Below are positions 1 to 6,972 of a DNA stretch of 8,301 bases, piece by piece. How positions within the stretch are numbered: the first letter of the stretch is position 1; the number at the start of each line of letters is the position of its first letter. The notes below the pieces were generated by a model that saw only the letters and a program-made list of their open reading frames with translations, had not been told where the DNA came from and did not search any database. This DNA comes from Bacteroidales bacterium (GTDB taxonomy: Bacteria > Bacteroidota > Bacteroidia > Bacteroidales > P3): contig JABUUQ010000002.1 of NCBI GenBank assembly GCA_021443125.1, positions 74,900 through 83,200 of the forward strand. Reading direction: 5' to 3'. The translations under genes were made by a program, and so were the position numbers.

Positions 1-837
1 TTTTCCACTTCTGAGGGTGGAGAAGCCGGATTTGATGCAGAATTACCTATAAACTACTTGAATTTCAACGAGACAAAGGCAAGATATAGTAACAATAAAA
101 GAATGGCTAACCTTATGGTTGCAAAAATGGCTAATTCTACAGAAGAAGAATATGTATCTAATGATTTAGTAATTGCAGAGGAAGCACAGCCTGTGTTTAT
201 GGCTGGTGTAACAATTGAAAACCTTAATTTGAGCAAAGAATACACGCTTAACACAAAACAAATCATAGCTTCTAACGAAAATACCTTGACAATACCTTTG
301 GTAAAAGACACTACAGCGGTTGTTTTCTCACGTTATTCCACACCAAAGAACGAAGAAAAAGTTTATTATACTGCTTTGTTGCCTGATTGGGAAGACTTGG
401 GTTTGTTGGATGTAGATTGCAAAGTTTATCTTAATAATAAATATGTATCACAATCTTATATCAATACGGCGAATACAAGTGATACCATGAAATTTTCGGT
501 TGGTGAGGACAAGAATGTTAAGGTTGCAAGAAAAGTAAGAAAGTCTTCTCCTGACAAAGCTGGATTTCTTGCAAAGGAAGTGGAGGAAACAGTTACTATA
601 ACCTTGAATGTAAAGAATACAAAAAGCGAAAAAATCAACATATCTTTGAAAGACCAAGTTCCAATCTCTAACAATACTGAAATAAAGGTCTTTGACATTA
701 AATATACCGAAGGGGACTTCAATGCAAACACTGGTTTGATTCGTTGGAACCTAAATCTTGAGCCAAAGGAAGAGAAAATAATCACTTTTTCTTATAGTGT
801 AAAATATCCAAAAGGCCATAGTTTGCATTTGAACTAA
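1..837 (+). CDS. DUF4139 / MuiA-family protein, C-terminal part (5' end outside window)
   Basis: This frame is open from the first base to a TAA at 835-837, giving 278 visible codons, so the gene starts upstream. The TTG at 58 is internal, not a start. The product matches the C-terminal DUF4139 beta-sandwich region of the family annotated as mucoidy inhibitor MuiA. Recognisable segments are YTALLPDWEDLGLL, the stretch with YLNNKYVSQSYI, SVGEDKNVKV, LKDQVPISNN, GLIRWNLNLEP and the closing FSYSVKYPKG. Full family members are commonly 500-600 aa with an N-terminal DUF4140 domain and coiled coil, which would lie to the left. Members are usually exported, but no signal peptide can be seen here. 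The biochemical role is unknown and the family name should not be taken as a function. The gene converges on rpoD and ends just before the shared hairpin at 857-896. Family assignment is from motif recognition and is fairly secure. Confidence 0.87.
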   Translation, partial: FSTSEGGEAGFDAELPINYLNFNETKARYSNNKRMANLMVAKMANSTEEEYVSNDLVIAEEAQPVFMAGVTIENLNLSKEYTLNTKQIIASNENTLTIPLVKDTTAVVFSRYSTPKNEEKVYYTALLPDWEDLGLLDVDCKVYLNNKYVSQSYINTANTSDTMKFSVGEDKNVKVARKVRKSSPDKAGFLAKEVEETVTITLNVKNTKSEKINISLKDQVPISNNTEIKVFDIKYTEGDFNANTGLIRWNLNLEPKEEKIITFSYSVKYPKGHSLHLN

Positions 838-856
838 ACAATATAGGACTGAAAAC

Positions 857-896
857 AAATAACGCTATCTTTTTTCAATAGAAGATAGCGTTATTT
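857..896. terminator. Bidirectional intrinsic terminator between the DUF4139 gene and rpoD
   Basis: A perfect 15-bp inverted repeat pairs 857-871 with 882-896 (AAATAACGCTATCTT and its complement) around a 10-base loop. It lies 19 bases after the TAA of the rightward gene and 19 bases after the stop of the leftward rpoD. The stem edge and flank are T-rich on the right in the + direction (TTATTTATTTGTTTG) and also T-rich in the - direction (ATTTGTTTTC), so either transcript could terminate here. Position between convergent genes supports this role. Confidence 0.85.
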
Positions 897-915
897 ATTT
901 GTTTGAAAAAATCGT

Positions 916-1779
916 TTAGCCTAAATATGATTTCAAAATCTTGCTTCTTGATGTGTTTTTAAGTCTGCGTATTGCTTTTTCTTTAATCTGGCGAACTCTT
1001 TCACGAGTAAGGTCGAATTTTTCGCCAATCTCGTCCAAGGTCATAGGTGTATAACCCTCCAAACCAAAGAACATTTTCAGTATATCCGCTTCCTTAGGTG
1101 TCAAAGTTGAGATAGCACGATTTATTTCTGTCTTCAAACTCTCATACATCAGTTCGCTCTCTGGTGTTGTGCCATCATCGGAACGCATAAAGTCATACAT
1201 AGTGTTGTCTTCGTCTGTTGCCAAAGGTGCATCCATTGAAAGATGTTTTCCAGAGTGTCGCAAACTTTCCACAACCTCCTCTACGCTGATGCCTAACTCT
1301 GCTGCAACTTCCTCAGGGTTTGGTTGTCTTTCATTTTCTTGCTCCAAACGGGTAAAAGTCTTTGTAATTTTGTTCATGGAGCCAATTTTGTTCAATGGCA
1401 AACGAACAATACGGCTTTGTTCTGCAAGAGCCTGAAGAATACTTTGCCTAATCCACCAAACAGCATAGGAAATAAATTTGAAACCTCTTGTTTCGTCGAA
1501 ACGCTGAGCTGCTTTTATCAAACCAACATTGCCTTCGTTGATAAGGTCTGGCAAAGACATGCCTTGATTTTGGTATTGTTTTGCAACAGAAACAACAAAT
1601 CGCAAATTAGCCTTTGTCAATCTATCCAAAGCTCTTTGATCTCCTTGTTTTATCCTTTGTGCCAACTCCACTTCTTCTTCAGGCGTAATCATCTCCAAAC
1701 GACCTATTTCTTGAAGATACTTATCCAAAGAAGTTATTTCTCTATTGGTCAGCTGTTTAGAAATCTTTAATTGTCTCAT
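916..1779 (-). CDS. rpoD: RNA polymerase primary sigma factor (sigma-70/RpoD, short Bacteroidota type)
   Basis: Housekeeping sigma factor, which directs RNA polymerase to most promoters. The 287-aa product has the order expected of primary sigma factors. Region 1.2 is at about residues 17-47 (SLDKYLQEIGRLEMITPEEE). Region 2 is at about 50-120, with ANLRFVVSVAKQY, SLPDLINEGNVGLIKAA, RFDETRGFKFISYAVWWIRQ and AEQSRIVRLP. Region 3 covers about 125-205, with EQENERQPNPEEVAAELGIS. Region 4 is at the C-terminus, with MTLDEIGEKFDLTRERVRQI, KEKAIRRLK and the terminal KILKSYLG. It lacks region 1.1 and the non-conserved insert of proteobacterial RpoD, which is normal for Bacteroidota. The near-perfect regions 2.4 and 4.2 separate it from ECF or alternative sigmas. 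The start MRQLKISK matches the usual N-terminus in this phylum. It lies 95 bases downstream of nadD on the same strand. No clear TAnnTTTG element is visible in that gap, so it may be partly read from the nadD promoter. Confidence 0.97.
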   Translation of the reverse strand: MRQLKISKQLTNREITSLDKYLQEIGRLEMITPEEEVELAQRIKQGDQRALDRLTKANLRFVVSVAKQYQNQGMSLPDLINEGNVGLIKAAQRFDETRGFKFISYAVWWIRQSILQALAEQSRIVRLPLNKIGSMNKITKTFTRLEQENERQPNPEEVAAELGISVEEVVESLRHSGKHLSMDAPLATDEDNTMYDFMRSDDGTTPESELMYESLKTEINRAISTLTPKEADILKMFFGLEGYTPMTLDEIGEKFDLTRERVRQIKEKAIRRLKNTSRSKILKSYLG

Positions 1780-1850
1780 ATCTTATTAAAAAACTTATTT
1801 TCCAAAAATCATTCCTTTGCTATTACGATAAAAAACAAAAAATGTTGCAC

Positions 1851-1878
1851 ATAGAGCGAAAAAATTTAGTTTCGCTAT
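1851..1878 (-). terminator. Possible weak terminator/attenuator hairpin at the nadD 3' end
   Basis: Bases 1870-1878 (tttcgctat) can pair with 1851-1861 as nine pairs with a two-base bulge at 1855-1856. In the leftward transcript this hairpin includes the nadD TAG stop (1875-1877) in its upstream arm. T-rich sequence (ATTTTTTGTTTTTT) follows about ten bases later. The bulge and the gap before the T run make it a weak candidate. It could reduce read-through from nadD into rpoD, or it could be incidental. Confidence 0.35.
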
Positions 1879-2465
1879 TTTGTAACACCATACAAATGCA
1901 AAGAAACAAGCTTTTTTCTCACATTTTCAGGCAATAGATAGCGTATGTCCTTGCCTTGTGCAATCAACTCTCTGATATAGGTTGAAGATATATTTATTGT
2001 GGGGGCGTCAATCAAGTGAATGTTAGGGTGTTGTGGTGTTTCAGTATTATCGATTCCCTGTCTTGGATATACATATATATTATAGTTATCGAGAATTTCC
2101 TGATAATTTTTCCATTTATGAAAATTCACAAGGTTGTCTTCCCCCATGATAATCACAAACTCTTTTTGGGGTTCAAGATTTGCAAGAACTTTCAGGGTAT
2201 CAATGGTATATGATGGTTGCGATAAAGAAAATTCAACATCGGATGCAAAAAAATTCTCATTGCCTTCAATAGCCAGTTTCACCAAATCCAACCTCAGCGT
2301 ATTATCTTCAAGTTCAGATGCTTTCTTAAAAGGATTCTGCGGTGAGACAACAAACCATATTTTATCCAAATCGGAATTCATAAGAATATGATTGGCAACT
2401 ATAAGATGACCATAATGAATAGGATTGAAACTGCCAAAATACAAACCCACCTTCTCCTTTTTCAT
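1875..2465 (-). CDS. nadD: Nicotinate-nucleotide adenylyltransferase
   Basis: Cytoplasmic enzyme that transfers AMP from ATP to nicotinate mononucleotide, giving deamido-NAD and pyrophosphate in NAD+ biosynthesis. The 196-aa product is of normal family length. It opens with the nucleotidyltransferase signature GSFNPIHYGH (residues 11-20, HxGH at 17-20), which binds ATP phosphates. WFVVSPQNPFKK follows, which is typical of NadD. A mid-protein IIMGEDNLVNFHKW matches the usual D-N-L-x-x-F-x-x-W pattern. The second nucleotidyltransferase motif ISSTYIR sits at residues 159-165. The ATG at 2463-2465 gives the usual N-terminus, with the HxGH motif about 17 residues in. It is transcribed leftward ahead of rpoD and divergently from the M16 peptidase. 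Related nucleotidyltransferases such as CoaD are shorter and lack the WFVVSP motif, so NadD is the best call. Confidence 0.95.
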   Translation of the reverse strand: MKKEKVGLYFGSFNPIHYGHLIVANHILMNSDLDKIWFVVSPQNPFKKASELEDNTLRLDLVKLAIEGNENFFASDVEFSLSQPSYTIDTLKVLANLEPQKEFVIIMGEDNLVNFHKWKNYQEILDNYNIYVYPRQGIDNTETPQHPNIHLIDAPTINISSTYIRELIAQGKDIRYLLPENVRKKLVSLHLYGVTK

Positions 2466-2493
2466 TTTCTTTTCATAAAGTTTTAATTCGTTG

Positions 2494-2501
2494 CAAAATT
2501 A
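2494..2501 (-). promoter_or_regulatory. Candidate -7 element for nadD (leftward)
   Basis: Read leftward, the bases spell TAATTTTG followed by CAA, an exact fit to the Bacteroidota -7 consensus TAnnTTTG. It lies 28 bases upstream of the nadD ATG, giving a short leader. No TTG -33 box is found at the normal distance; the nearest TTTG is only 11 bases upstream. The call rests on the -7 box and position alone. Confidence 0.45.
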
Positions 2502-2532
2502 CAACAAATTTTCAAAACCTTGTTTCGTAAAA

Positions 2533-2595
2533 TTATTCCTTTGTTTTAATTTTTTATTCCTTGCTTTTAATTTTTTCTTTCTTTGTTTCAATAAA
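2533..2595. repeat. Imperfect 21-bp tandem T-rich repeat upstream of the M16 promoter
   Basis: Units at 2533-2553 and 2554-2574 differ at only two of 21 positions (ttattccttNNttttaatttt). A third, weaker unit at 2575-2595 stays in register, with about 15 of 21 positions matching. The core CTTTG-like word falls at 2518, 2539, 2560 and 2581, all 21 bases apart. The repeat ends just before the -33 box of the rightward promoter. Two helical turns per unit would put the T tracts on one DNA face, but low-complexity sequence could also produce this by chance. Confidence 0.55.
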
Positions 2596-2599
2596 AAGT

Positions 2600-2627
2600 T
2601 TTGGTATAAGATTTTTTTATATCTTTG
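2600..2627 (+). promoter_or_regulatory. Bacteroidota-type sigma-70 promoter for the M16 peptidase
   Basis: A TTTG -33 box at 2600-2603 is followed by 16 bases and an exact -7 box TATCTTTG at 2620-2627, then CA. This fits the TTG / TAnnTTTG pattern established for Bacteroides and Flavobacterium. Transcription would start near 2634, leaving a leader of about 40 bases before the ATG at 2674. The leader is A/T-rich with no Shine-Dalgarno sequence, as is common in the phylum. Confidence 0.8.
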
Positions 2628-2673
2628 CATATTATCAACTAATGATTTAACAAAACGAAAATTATAAAGTAGT

Positions 2674-5586
2674 ATGAAAAGAAAATCTTTTATCGGTATA
2701 GTGTTGTTGGCCTTAGTGCTTTTGAGTTCAACACTTTACGCACAAAATTTCAAGAAGAAGACCTACAAGAACGACCCTATGAATGTAATACATTATACTC
2801 TCGACAATGGTCTTCAAGTTTATTTGTCAGTTAATAAGGATGTGCCAAAAATTCAGACTTATATTGCCGTGAGAGTCGGAAGCAAGAACGACCCTCAGGA
2901 ATCCACCGGCTTATCTCACTATTTGGAACACCTTATGTTTAAGGGAACAACACATTTTGGCACTGTTGACTGGAACAAAGAGAAGGTTTATTTGGATCAA
3001 ATTGAGAAATTGTATGAGGTTTATAATAAGACAACCGATGAGAACGAAAGAAAAGCAATTTACAAACAGATAGACTCAGTTTCTTACCTAGCAAGCAAAT
3101 ATGCTATTCCTAACGAGTACGACAAAATGATGTCTTTGATTGGTTCACAAAATACCAACGCTTTCACAAGCAATGATATGACTGTATATCAAGAAGAAAT
3201 ACCTTCTAATGAGTTGGAAAGATGGCTTTTGATTGAGGCAGACAGATTTACAGAACCTGTTTTCAGACTTTTCCACACCGAATTGGAGTCAGTATATGAG
3301 GAAAAGAATATGACAATGGCTAATGATAGTCGCAGTGTTATGGAAAAACTGAATTATGGTTTGTACCCTACCCACCCTTATGGCACACAAACAACAATAG
3401 GCAAGGCAGAACATTTGAAGAATCCTTCACTTCAAAACATCAAACACCATTTCGATTCTTATTATGTGCCGAACAATTATTGTATTGCGTTGAGTGGAGA
3501 TTTTGAACCGGAGCAAGCAATAAAACTTATTAACAAATACTTTGGTTCAATCCCTGCAAAAACTGTCCCAGAGTTCAAATGCGACAAATTAAAACCTATC
3601 ACATCTGTTCAAGTGCAAGAAGTGGTTGGTTTGGAAGCAGAAATGCTTAGAATAGGCTTTCGTTTGAATGGTGGCAACGGCTCAAAGGATGTAATGCTTG
3701 CCACTCTTATCGACCTTATCCTTTCAAATGGCAAAAGTGGTCTTATTGATGAGAATATGAACCTTAAACAAAAGGCTATGTATGCTGCTTCAAGCGTGTA
3801 TTCACTAAATGACTATGCTTCTTTCCTTCTTTTTGGCAAACCAAAACAAGGTCAGACTCTTGAAGAATTAAAAGATATTCTATTGGAACAAATAGATATT
3901 GTGAAAAAAGGCGAATGGGACGAGAGTCTTCTTGCTGCTGCGATAAACAATTTCAAACTTGAAAGAATGAAAGAGTTGGAAAGCAATTCTTCTCGTGCCA
4001 TGAAAATGATAGAGGCTTATCTTGCTCATCAGGATTGGCAGGATGTGATTGACGAACTCGACAAACTTTCACAGATTACCAAAAAAGAGATTGTGGATTA
4101 TGCCAATGAGATTTTCAAAGACAATAATTATGTTGTAGTTTATAAACGCCAAGGTGAGAAACAAGACACCAAGAAAATAGACAAGCCTGAAATAACACCA
4201 GTATTTATAAATCGTGATGTGGAAAGTGCTTTCCTTGCAAAAATCAAAGATATGAAAGTAAAACCTATTGAACCTGTTTTTGTGAATTACGACAAGGATA
4301 TGAAGAAAGCAAAACTAATCAACGGCTCAGAGCTTCTTTATGTTCAGAACAAGCAGAATGGCAGATTCGAACTTGAATTCCGTTACGACTATGGCTATCG
4401 CTACGCAAAGAATGCAAGTCTTGTCAATTCATTCCTTAAACAACTTGAAAGCGAACACCGAAGCGTAAATCAGATTAATAGGGAGATGTATGATATTGCC
4501 TGCACCTACAACATATCTCTTGGAAGCGAATACTCAACAATAAGAGTCAGCGGTTTGAGTGAGAATATGGACAAAGCAATTGCTATTGTTGAAGATATTA
4601 TCAACTATCCTAAACTTAGCGAACAATCAGTGGAAAACAACAAACTCAATATCTTGAAATCAAGAAAGGACAACAAATCCCAACAAAACACAATTCTTTC
4701 CAACCTTACCTCTTATGCAACCTATGGAAAGGAGAATGCATTGAAATATGTTGTGTCTGACGAAGATATCAAGGCAATCAACGCAGAGGAAATACTGACT
4801 ATGTTGAATATGATGACATCACAACACCAAACTATTTTGTATTATGGCGACAAAACTTTGAGCGATGTGCAGAAAACAATAGAACAGAATCATAAATTCC
4901 GCCAAAACAAAATGTTATTAAGAAAAGAACCTGTTGCAGATGCACTTCCTATTACAGACAACCAAGTATTTTTCGTTCATTACGATGCAAAACAATCTCT
5001 TTGCCGCACTATATCTTACCCTAATTTGATTTACGACAAGGAAAACCCTATAACAGACCTTTATAATGAGTATTTCGGTGGTGGAATGAACTCTATAGTT
5101 TTCCAAGAGATTAGAGAGAAACGTTCTTTGGCTTATTCTTCTTATGCATACTTCTCTACACCAAGCGAAATCAACAATCACTACACAAATATCTCCCATA
5201 TAGCAACACAAAACGACAAACTTATAGACGCACTTGATGCTTTCTATGGACTATTCGACGATATGCCACAATCTCAACAGGCTTTCGAGATTGCAAAACA
5301 GTCTTTGGTTTCTCAAATGCGTACATCAAGAATAACAAAAACAGCAATAATGTCAAGTTATCTTAATGACAAAAAGAAAAACCGTCCTTCTGATTGGAGA
5401 CAACAAAAATACAAAGCATTGCAATCAATGACTTTGGACGATGTAGTAAACTTTAACAAAAACTATATCAAGAATCAAAAACGCACAGTGGTTGTTCTTG
5501 GCAACGAAAACGAGGTAGATTTCAAGACATTGCAGAAATTCGGACAGATAAAACAACTTTCTCTGGAAGAAGTTTTCGGCTACTAA
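2674..5586 (+). CDS. Exported M16-family (insulinase/pitrilysin-like) zinc metallopeptidase
   Basis: The 970-aa protein begins with a Sec signal peptide: basic KRK, hydrophobic residues about 6-20, and a likely cut after LYA at 23. There is no lipobox cysteine, so it should be soluble in the periplasm or released. The N-terminal half is the active M16 unit. It carries the inverted zinc motif HYLEH (H82, E85 as the general base, H86), and E210 in SVYEEKN is the probable third zinc ligand. The H86-E210 distance is about 45-50 residues longer than in the classic family because of a charged helical insert at about residues 100-150. YFGSIPA closes the first M16 domain. The second half lacks HxxEH but keeps YFGGGMNSIVFQEIREKRSLAY (about 801-821), whose Arg and Tyr are conserved in the substrate-binding half of two-part M16 enzymes. 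It is probably one chain forming the usual clam-shell chamber that degrades peptides. Substrate is unknown. It appears monocistronic, with its own promoter and terminator. Confidence 0.93.
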   Translation: MKRKSFIGIVLLALVLLSSTLYAQNFKKKTYKNDPMNVIHYTLDNGLQVYLSVNKDVPKIQTYIAVRVGSKNDPQESTGLSHYLEHLMFKGTTHFGTVDWNKEKVYLDQIEKLYEVYNKTTDENERKAIYKQIDSVSYLASKYAIPNEYDKMMSLIGSQNTNAFTSNDMTVYQEEIPSNELERWLLIEADRFTEPVFRLFHTELESVYEEKNMTMANDSRSVMEKLNYGLYPTHPYGTQTTIGKAEHLKNPSLQNIKHHFDSYYVPNNYCIALSGDFEPEQAIKLINKYFGSIPAKTVPEFKCDKLKPITSVQVQEVVGLEAEMLRIGFRLNGGNGSKDVMLATLIDLILSNGKSGLIDENMNLKQKAMYAASSVYSLNDYASFLLFGKPKQGQTLEELKDILLEQIDIVKKGEWDESLLAAAINNFKLERMKELESNSSRAMKMIEAYLAHQDWQDVIDELDKLSQITKKEIVDYANEIFKDNNYVVVYKRQGEKQDTKKIDKPEITPVFINRDVESAFLAKIKDMKVKPIEPVFVNYDKDMKKAKLINGSELLYVQNKQNGRFELEFRYDYGYRYAKNASLVNSFLKQLESEHRSVNQINREMYDIACTYNISLGSEYSTIRVSGLSENMDKAIAIVEDIINYPKLSEQSVENNKLNILKSRKDNKSQQNTILSNLTSYATYGKENALKYVVSDEDIKAINAEEILTMLNMMTSQHQTILYYGDKTLSDVQKTIEQNHKFRQNKMLLRKEPVADALPITDNQVFFVHYDAKQSLCRTISYPNLIYDKENPITDLYNEYFGGGMNSIVFQEIREKRSLAYSSYAYFSTPSEINNHYTNISHIATQNDKLIDALDAFYGLFDDMPQSQQAFEIAKQSLVSQMRTSRITKTAIMSSYLNDKKKNRPSDWRQQKYKALQSMTLDDVVNFNKNYIKNQKRTVVVLGNENEVDFKTLQKFGQIKQLSLEEVFGY

Positions 5587-5589
5587 AAC

Positions 5590-5674
5590 AAAACGCCGTT
5601 TCAATAAAATAAAACGGCGGAATAATTTATCGAAACGGCGTTTTAATTTGCTGAAACGCCGTTTTATTTTTGCT
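5590..5674. repeat. Four 11-bp GC-cored palindromes at exact 21-bp spacing
   Basis: Copies start at 5591, 5612, 5633 and 5654, each 21 bases from the last. Copies 1 and 4 read AAACGCCGTTT and copy 3 reads AAACGGCGTTT. Copy 2 reads AAACGGCGGAA, with its right arm decayed. Each intact copy is an odd palindrome (AAACG-S-CGTTT) separated by a 10-base A/T-rich spacer. Several exclusive pairings are possible in RNA: copies 1-2 and 3-4 as local hairpins, copy 1 with 3 (13 bp exact, 5590-5602 with 5632-5644), or copy 2 with 4 (14 bp exact, 5606-5619 with 5657-5670). It lies after the M16 gene and about 50-130 bases ahead of the kbl -7 box, so it could be a terminator cluster, an operator array, or both. 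Confidence 0.85.
5632..5671 (+). terminator. Likely intrinsic terminator of the M16 peptidase gene
   Basis: Palindrome copies 3 and 4 pair as an 11-bp stem (5633-5643 with 5654-5664), with possible G-T closing pairs at both ends and a 10-base loop. TATTTTT follows directly. It is GC-cored in an AT-rich region and sits 46 bases past the M16 stop, as expected for a rho-independent terminator. The upstream copies offer competing pairings, described in the repeat entry. Confidence 0.7.
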
Positions 5675-5722
5675 TAAGTAAATTTTTAAGTTTCTTTTCT
5701 TCACTTTTAGGAAAAAAGGTTG

Positions 5723-5730
5723 TATTTTTG
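5723..5730 (+). promoter_or_regulatory. -7 element of the kbl promoter
   Basis: TATTTTTG followed by CA is an exact TAnnTTTG match, 51 bases before the chosen kbl ATG. It predicts a start site near 5737 and a leader of about 45 bases. The expected -33 region (about 5700-5710) holds only TTTTAG rather than TTG. A weak -33 box could mean that an activator helps here. Confidence 0.6.
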
Positions 5731-5781
5731 CATTTGACAATAAAAATTCGAGTTGTTGAACAAATAAAAAACTATAACATT

Positions 5782-6972
5782 ATGTATAATAATTTTCAAA
5801 AGTATTTACAACAAGAAATACAACAGATAAAAGACGATGGTCTTTACAAGAATGAACGTATCATAATCACTCCTCAATCTGCAGCAATCAAAACTCAAGG
5901 CGAAGGAGATGTGTTGAATTTCTGTGCAAACAACTATCTTGGTCTTGCAGACAACAAAGAACTTATTCAGGCTGCAAAAGACGCTATGGACACAAGAGGC
6001 TATGGCATGAGCAGTGTGAGATTTATTTGCGGAACTGGCGATATTCACAAAGAACTTGAAAAAAAGATAGCTGAATTCTTTGGAACAGAAGACACAATTC
6101 TTTATGCTGCTTGTTTCGACGCTAATGGAGGTGTTTTTGAACCTTTGTTTGGAGAAGAAGATGCCATAATATCTGATGCTCTTAACCATGCTTCTATCAT
6201 TGATGGCGTTCGTTTGTGCAAGGCTAAGCGTTTCCGTTATAAGAATGCTGATATGGCTGACTTGGAAGAACAACTTAAGGCTGCACAATCTTGTCGTCAT
6301 AGAATAATTTCTACTGATGGTGTATTCTCTATGGATGGTAATGTTGCTCCTGTTGATAAAATATACGAATTAGCAGAGAAATATGATGCTATTGTTATGG
6401 TTGACGAAAGCCACTCAGCAGGTGTTGTGGGCAATACAGGCCGCGGAACAACTGAATTCTTCAATCTTAGAGGCAAAATAGAGATACTTACTGGTACTTT
6501 GGGCAAAGCATTCGGTGGTGCTGTTGGTGGTTTCACTACAGGTAAGAAAGAAATTATAGAAATGCTTCGTCAGCGTTCTCGTCCTTACTTGTTCTCTAAC
6601 TCTATACCACCTTCAGTTGCAGGTGCAGCAATAAAGACTTTGGAAATAATAACAAGAGACAATACTCTTCAAGATAGATTGCACGAAAATACAAAATACT
6701 TTGTTGAAAGAATGGAAGCAACCGGCTTTACTATCAAACCAACACAGTCTGCTATCTGTGCAGTTATGCTTGGCGATGCTGCTCTTTCTCAAAGATTTGC
6801 TGCTGAATTGTCAAAAGAAGGAATCTATGTTACAGGTTTCTACTATCCTGTTGTTCCTAAGGGATTGGCAAGAATTCGTGTTCAAGTTTCTGCTGCACAC
6901 ACAAGAGAGCAACTTGACAAATGCGTTGAAGCTTTCGTAAAGATTGGCAAACAACTTGGAATTATCAAATAA
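5782..6972 (+). CDS. kbl: 2-amino-3-ketobutyrate CoA ligase (glycine C-acetyltransferase)
   Basis: PLP-dependent enzyme that cleaves 2-amino-3-oxobutyrate with CoA into glycine and acetyl-CoA, the second step of threonine breakdown. It is a 396-aa alpha-oxoamine synthase of normal length. Family marks include NFCANNYLGLA near the N-terminus, RFICGTGDIHKELE, the aromatic-ring contact region around DALNHASIIDG, and VDESHSAG with D208 (pyridine nitrogen) and H211. The PLP lysine is K242 in LTGTLGKAFGG, followed by SRPYLFSNSIPP. The related enzymes BioF, HemA and Spt share the fold, but the N-terminus (GLYKNERIIITPQ) and the adjacent threonine dehydrogenase favour Kbl. I chose the ATG at 5782 because its N-terminus (MYNNFQKYLQ) matches the family. 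An in-frame TTG at 5728 would overlap the -7 box. The tdh gene follows after 78 bases, very probably in the same operon. Confidence 0.95.
   Translation: MYNNFQKYLQQEIQQIKDDGLYKNERIIITPQSAAIKTQGEGDVLNFCANNYLGLADNKELIQAAKDAMDTRGYGMSSVRFICGTGDIHKELEKKIAEFFGTEDTILYAACFDANGGVFEPLFGEEDAIISDALNHASIIDGVRLCKAKRFRYKNADMADLEEQLKAAQSCRHRIISTDGVFSMDGNVAPVDKIYELAEKYDAIVMVDESHSAGVVGNTGRGTTEFFNLRGKIEILTGTLGKAFGGAVGGFTTGKKEIIEMLRQRSRPYLFSNSIPPSVAGAAIKTLEIITRDNTLQDRLHENTKYFVERMEATGFTIKPTQSAICAVMLGDAALSQRFAAELSKEGIYVTGFYYPVVPKGLARIRVQVSAAHTREQLDKCVEAFVKIGKQLGIIK

Noticed and set aside
58..60. TTG as the start of the first gene
   Set aside because: The same frame is open back to base 1, and the protein is clearly the C-terminal part of a longer family, so the true start is outside the window.
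456..785. Open frame of about 109 codons antisense to the DUF4139 gene
   Set aside because: The sense frame shows clear family motifs. The antisense product is Phe/Ser-rich, has no recognisable domain, and has no promoter or conserved feature of its own.
1324..1770. Open frame of about 148 codons antisense to rpoD
   Set aside because: rpoD is unmistakable on the other strand. This frame is Phe/Leu/Cys-rich shadow sequence with no motif.
5590..5674. The 21-bp palindrome array as a CRISPR
   Set aside because: Repeats are 11 bp with 10-base A/T spacers and a 21-bp period, far below CRISPR dimensions, and there are no cas genes nearby.
5673..5690. CTTAA/TTAAG inverted repeat upstream of kbl
   Set aside because: Five A/T-dominated pairs in AT-rich sequence are expected by chance.
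5806..6300. Open frame of about 164 codons antisense to kbl
   Set aside because: It is a shadow of a strongly conserved coding region. The product is low in recognisable structure, and no leftward promoter is seen.
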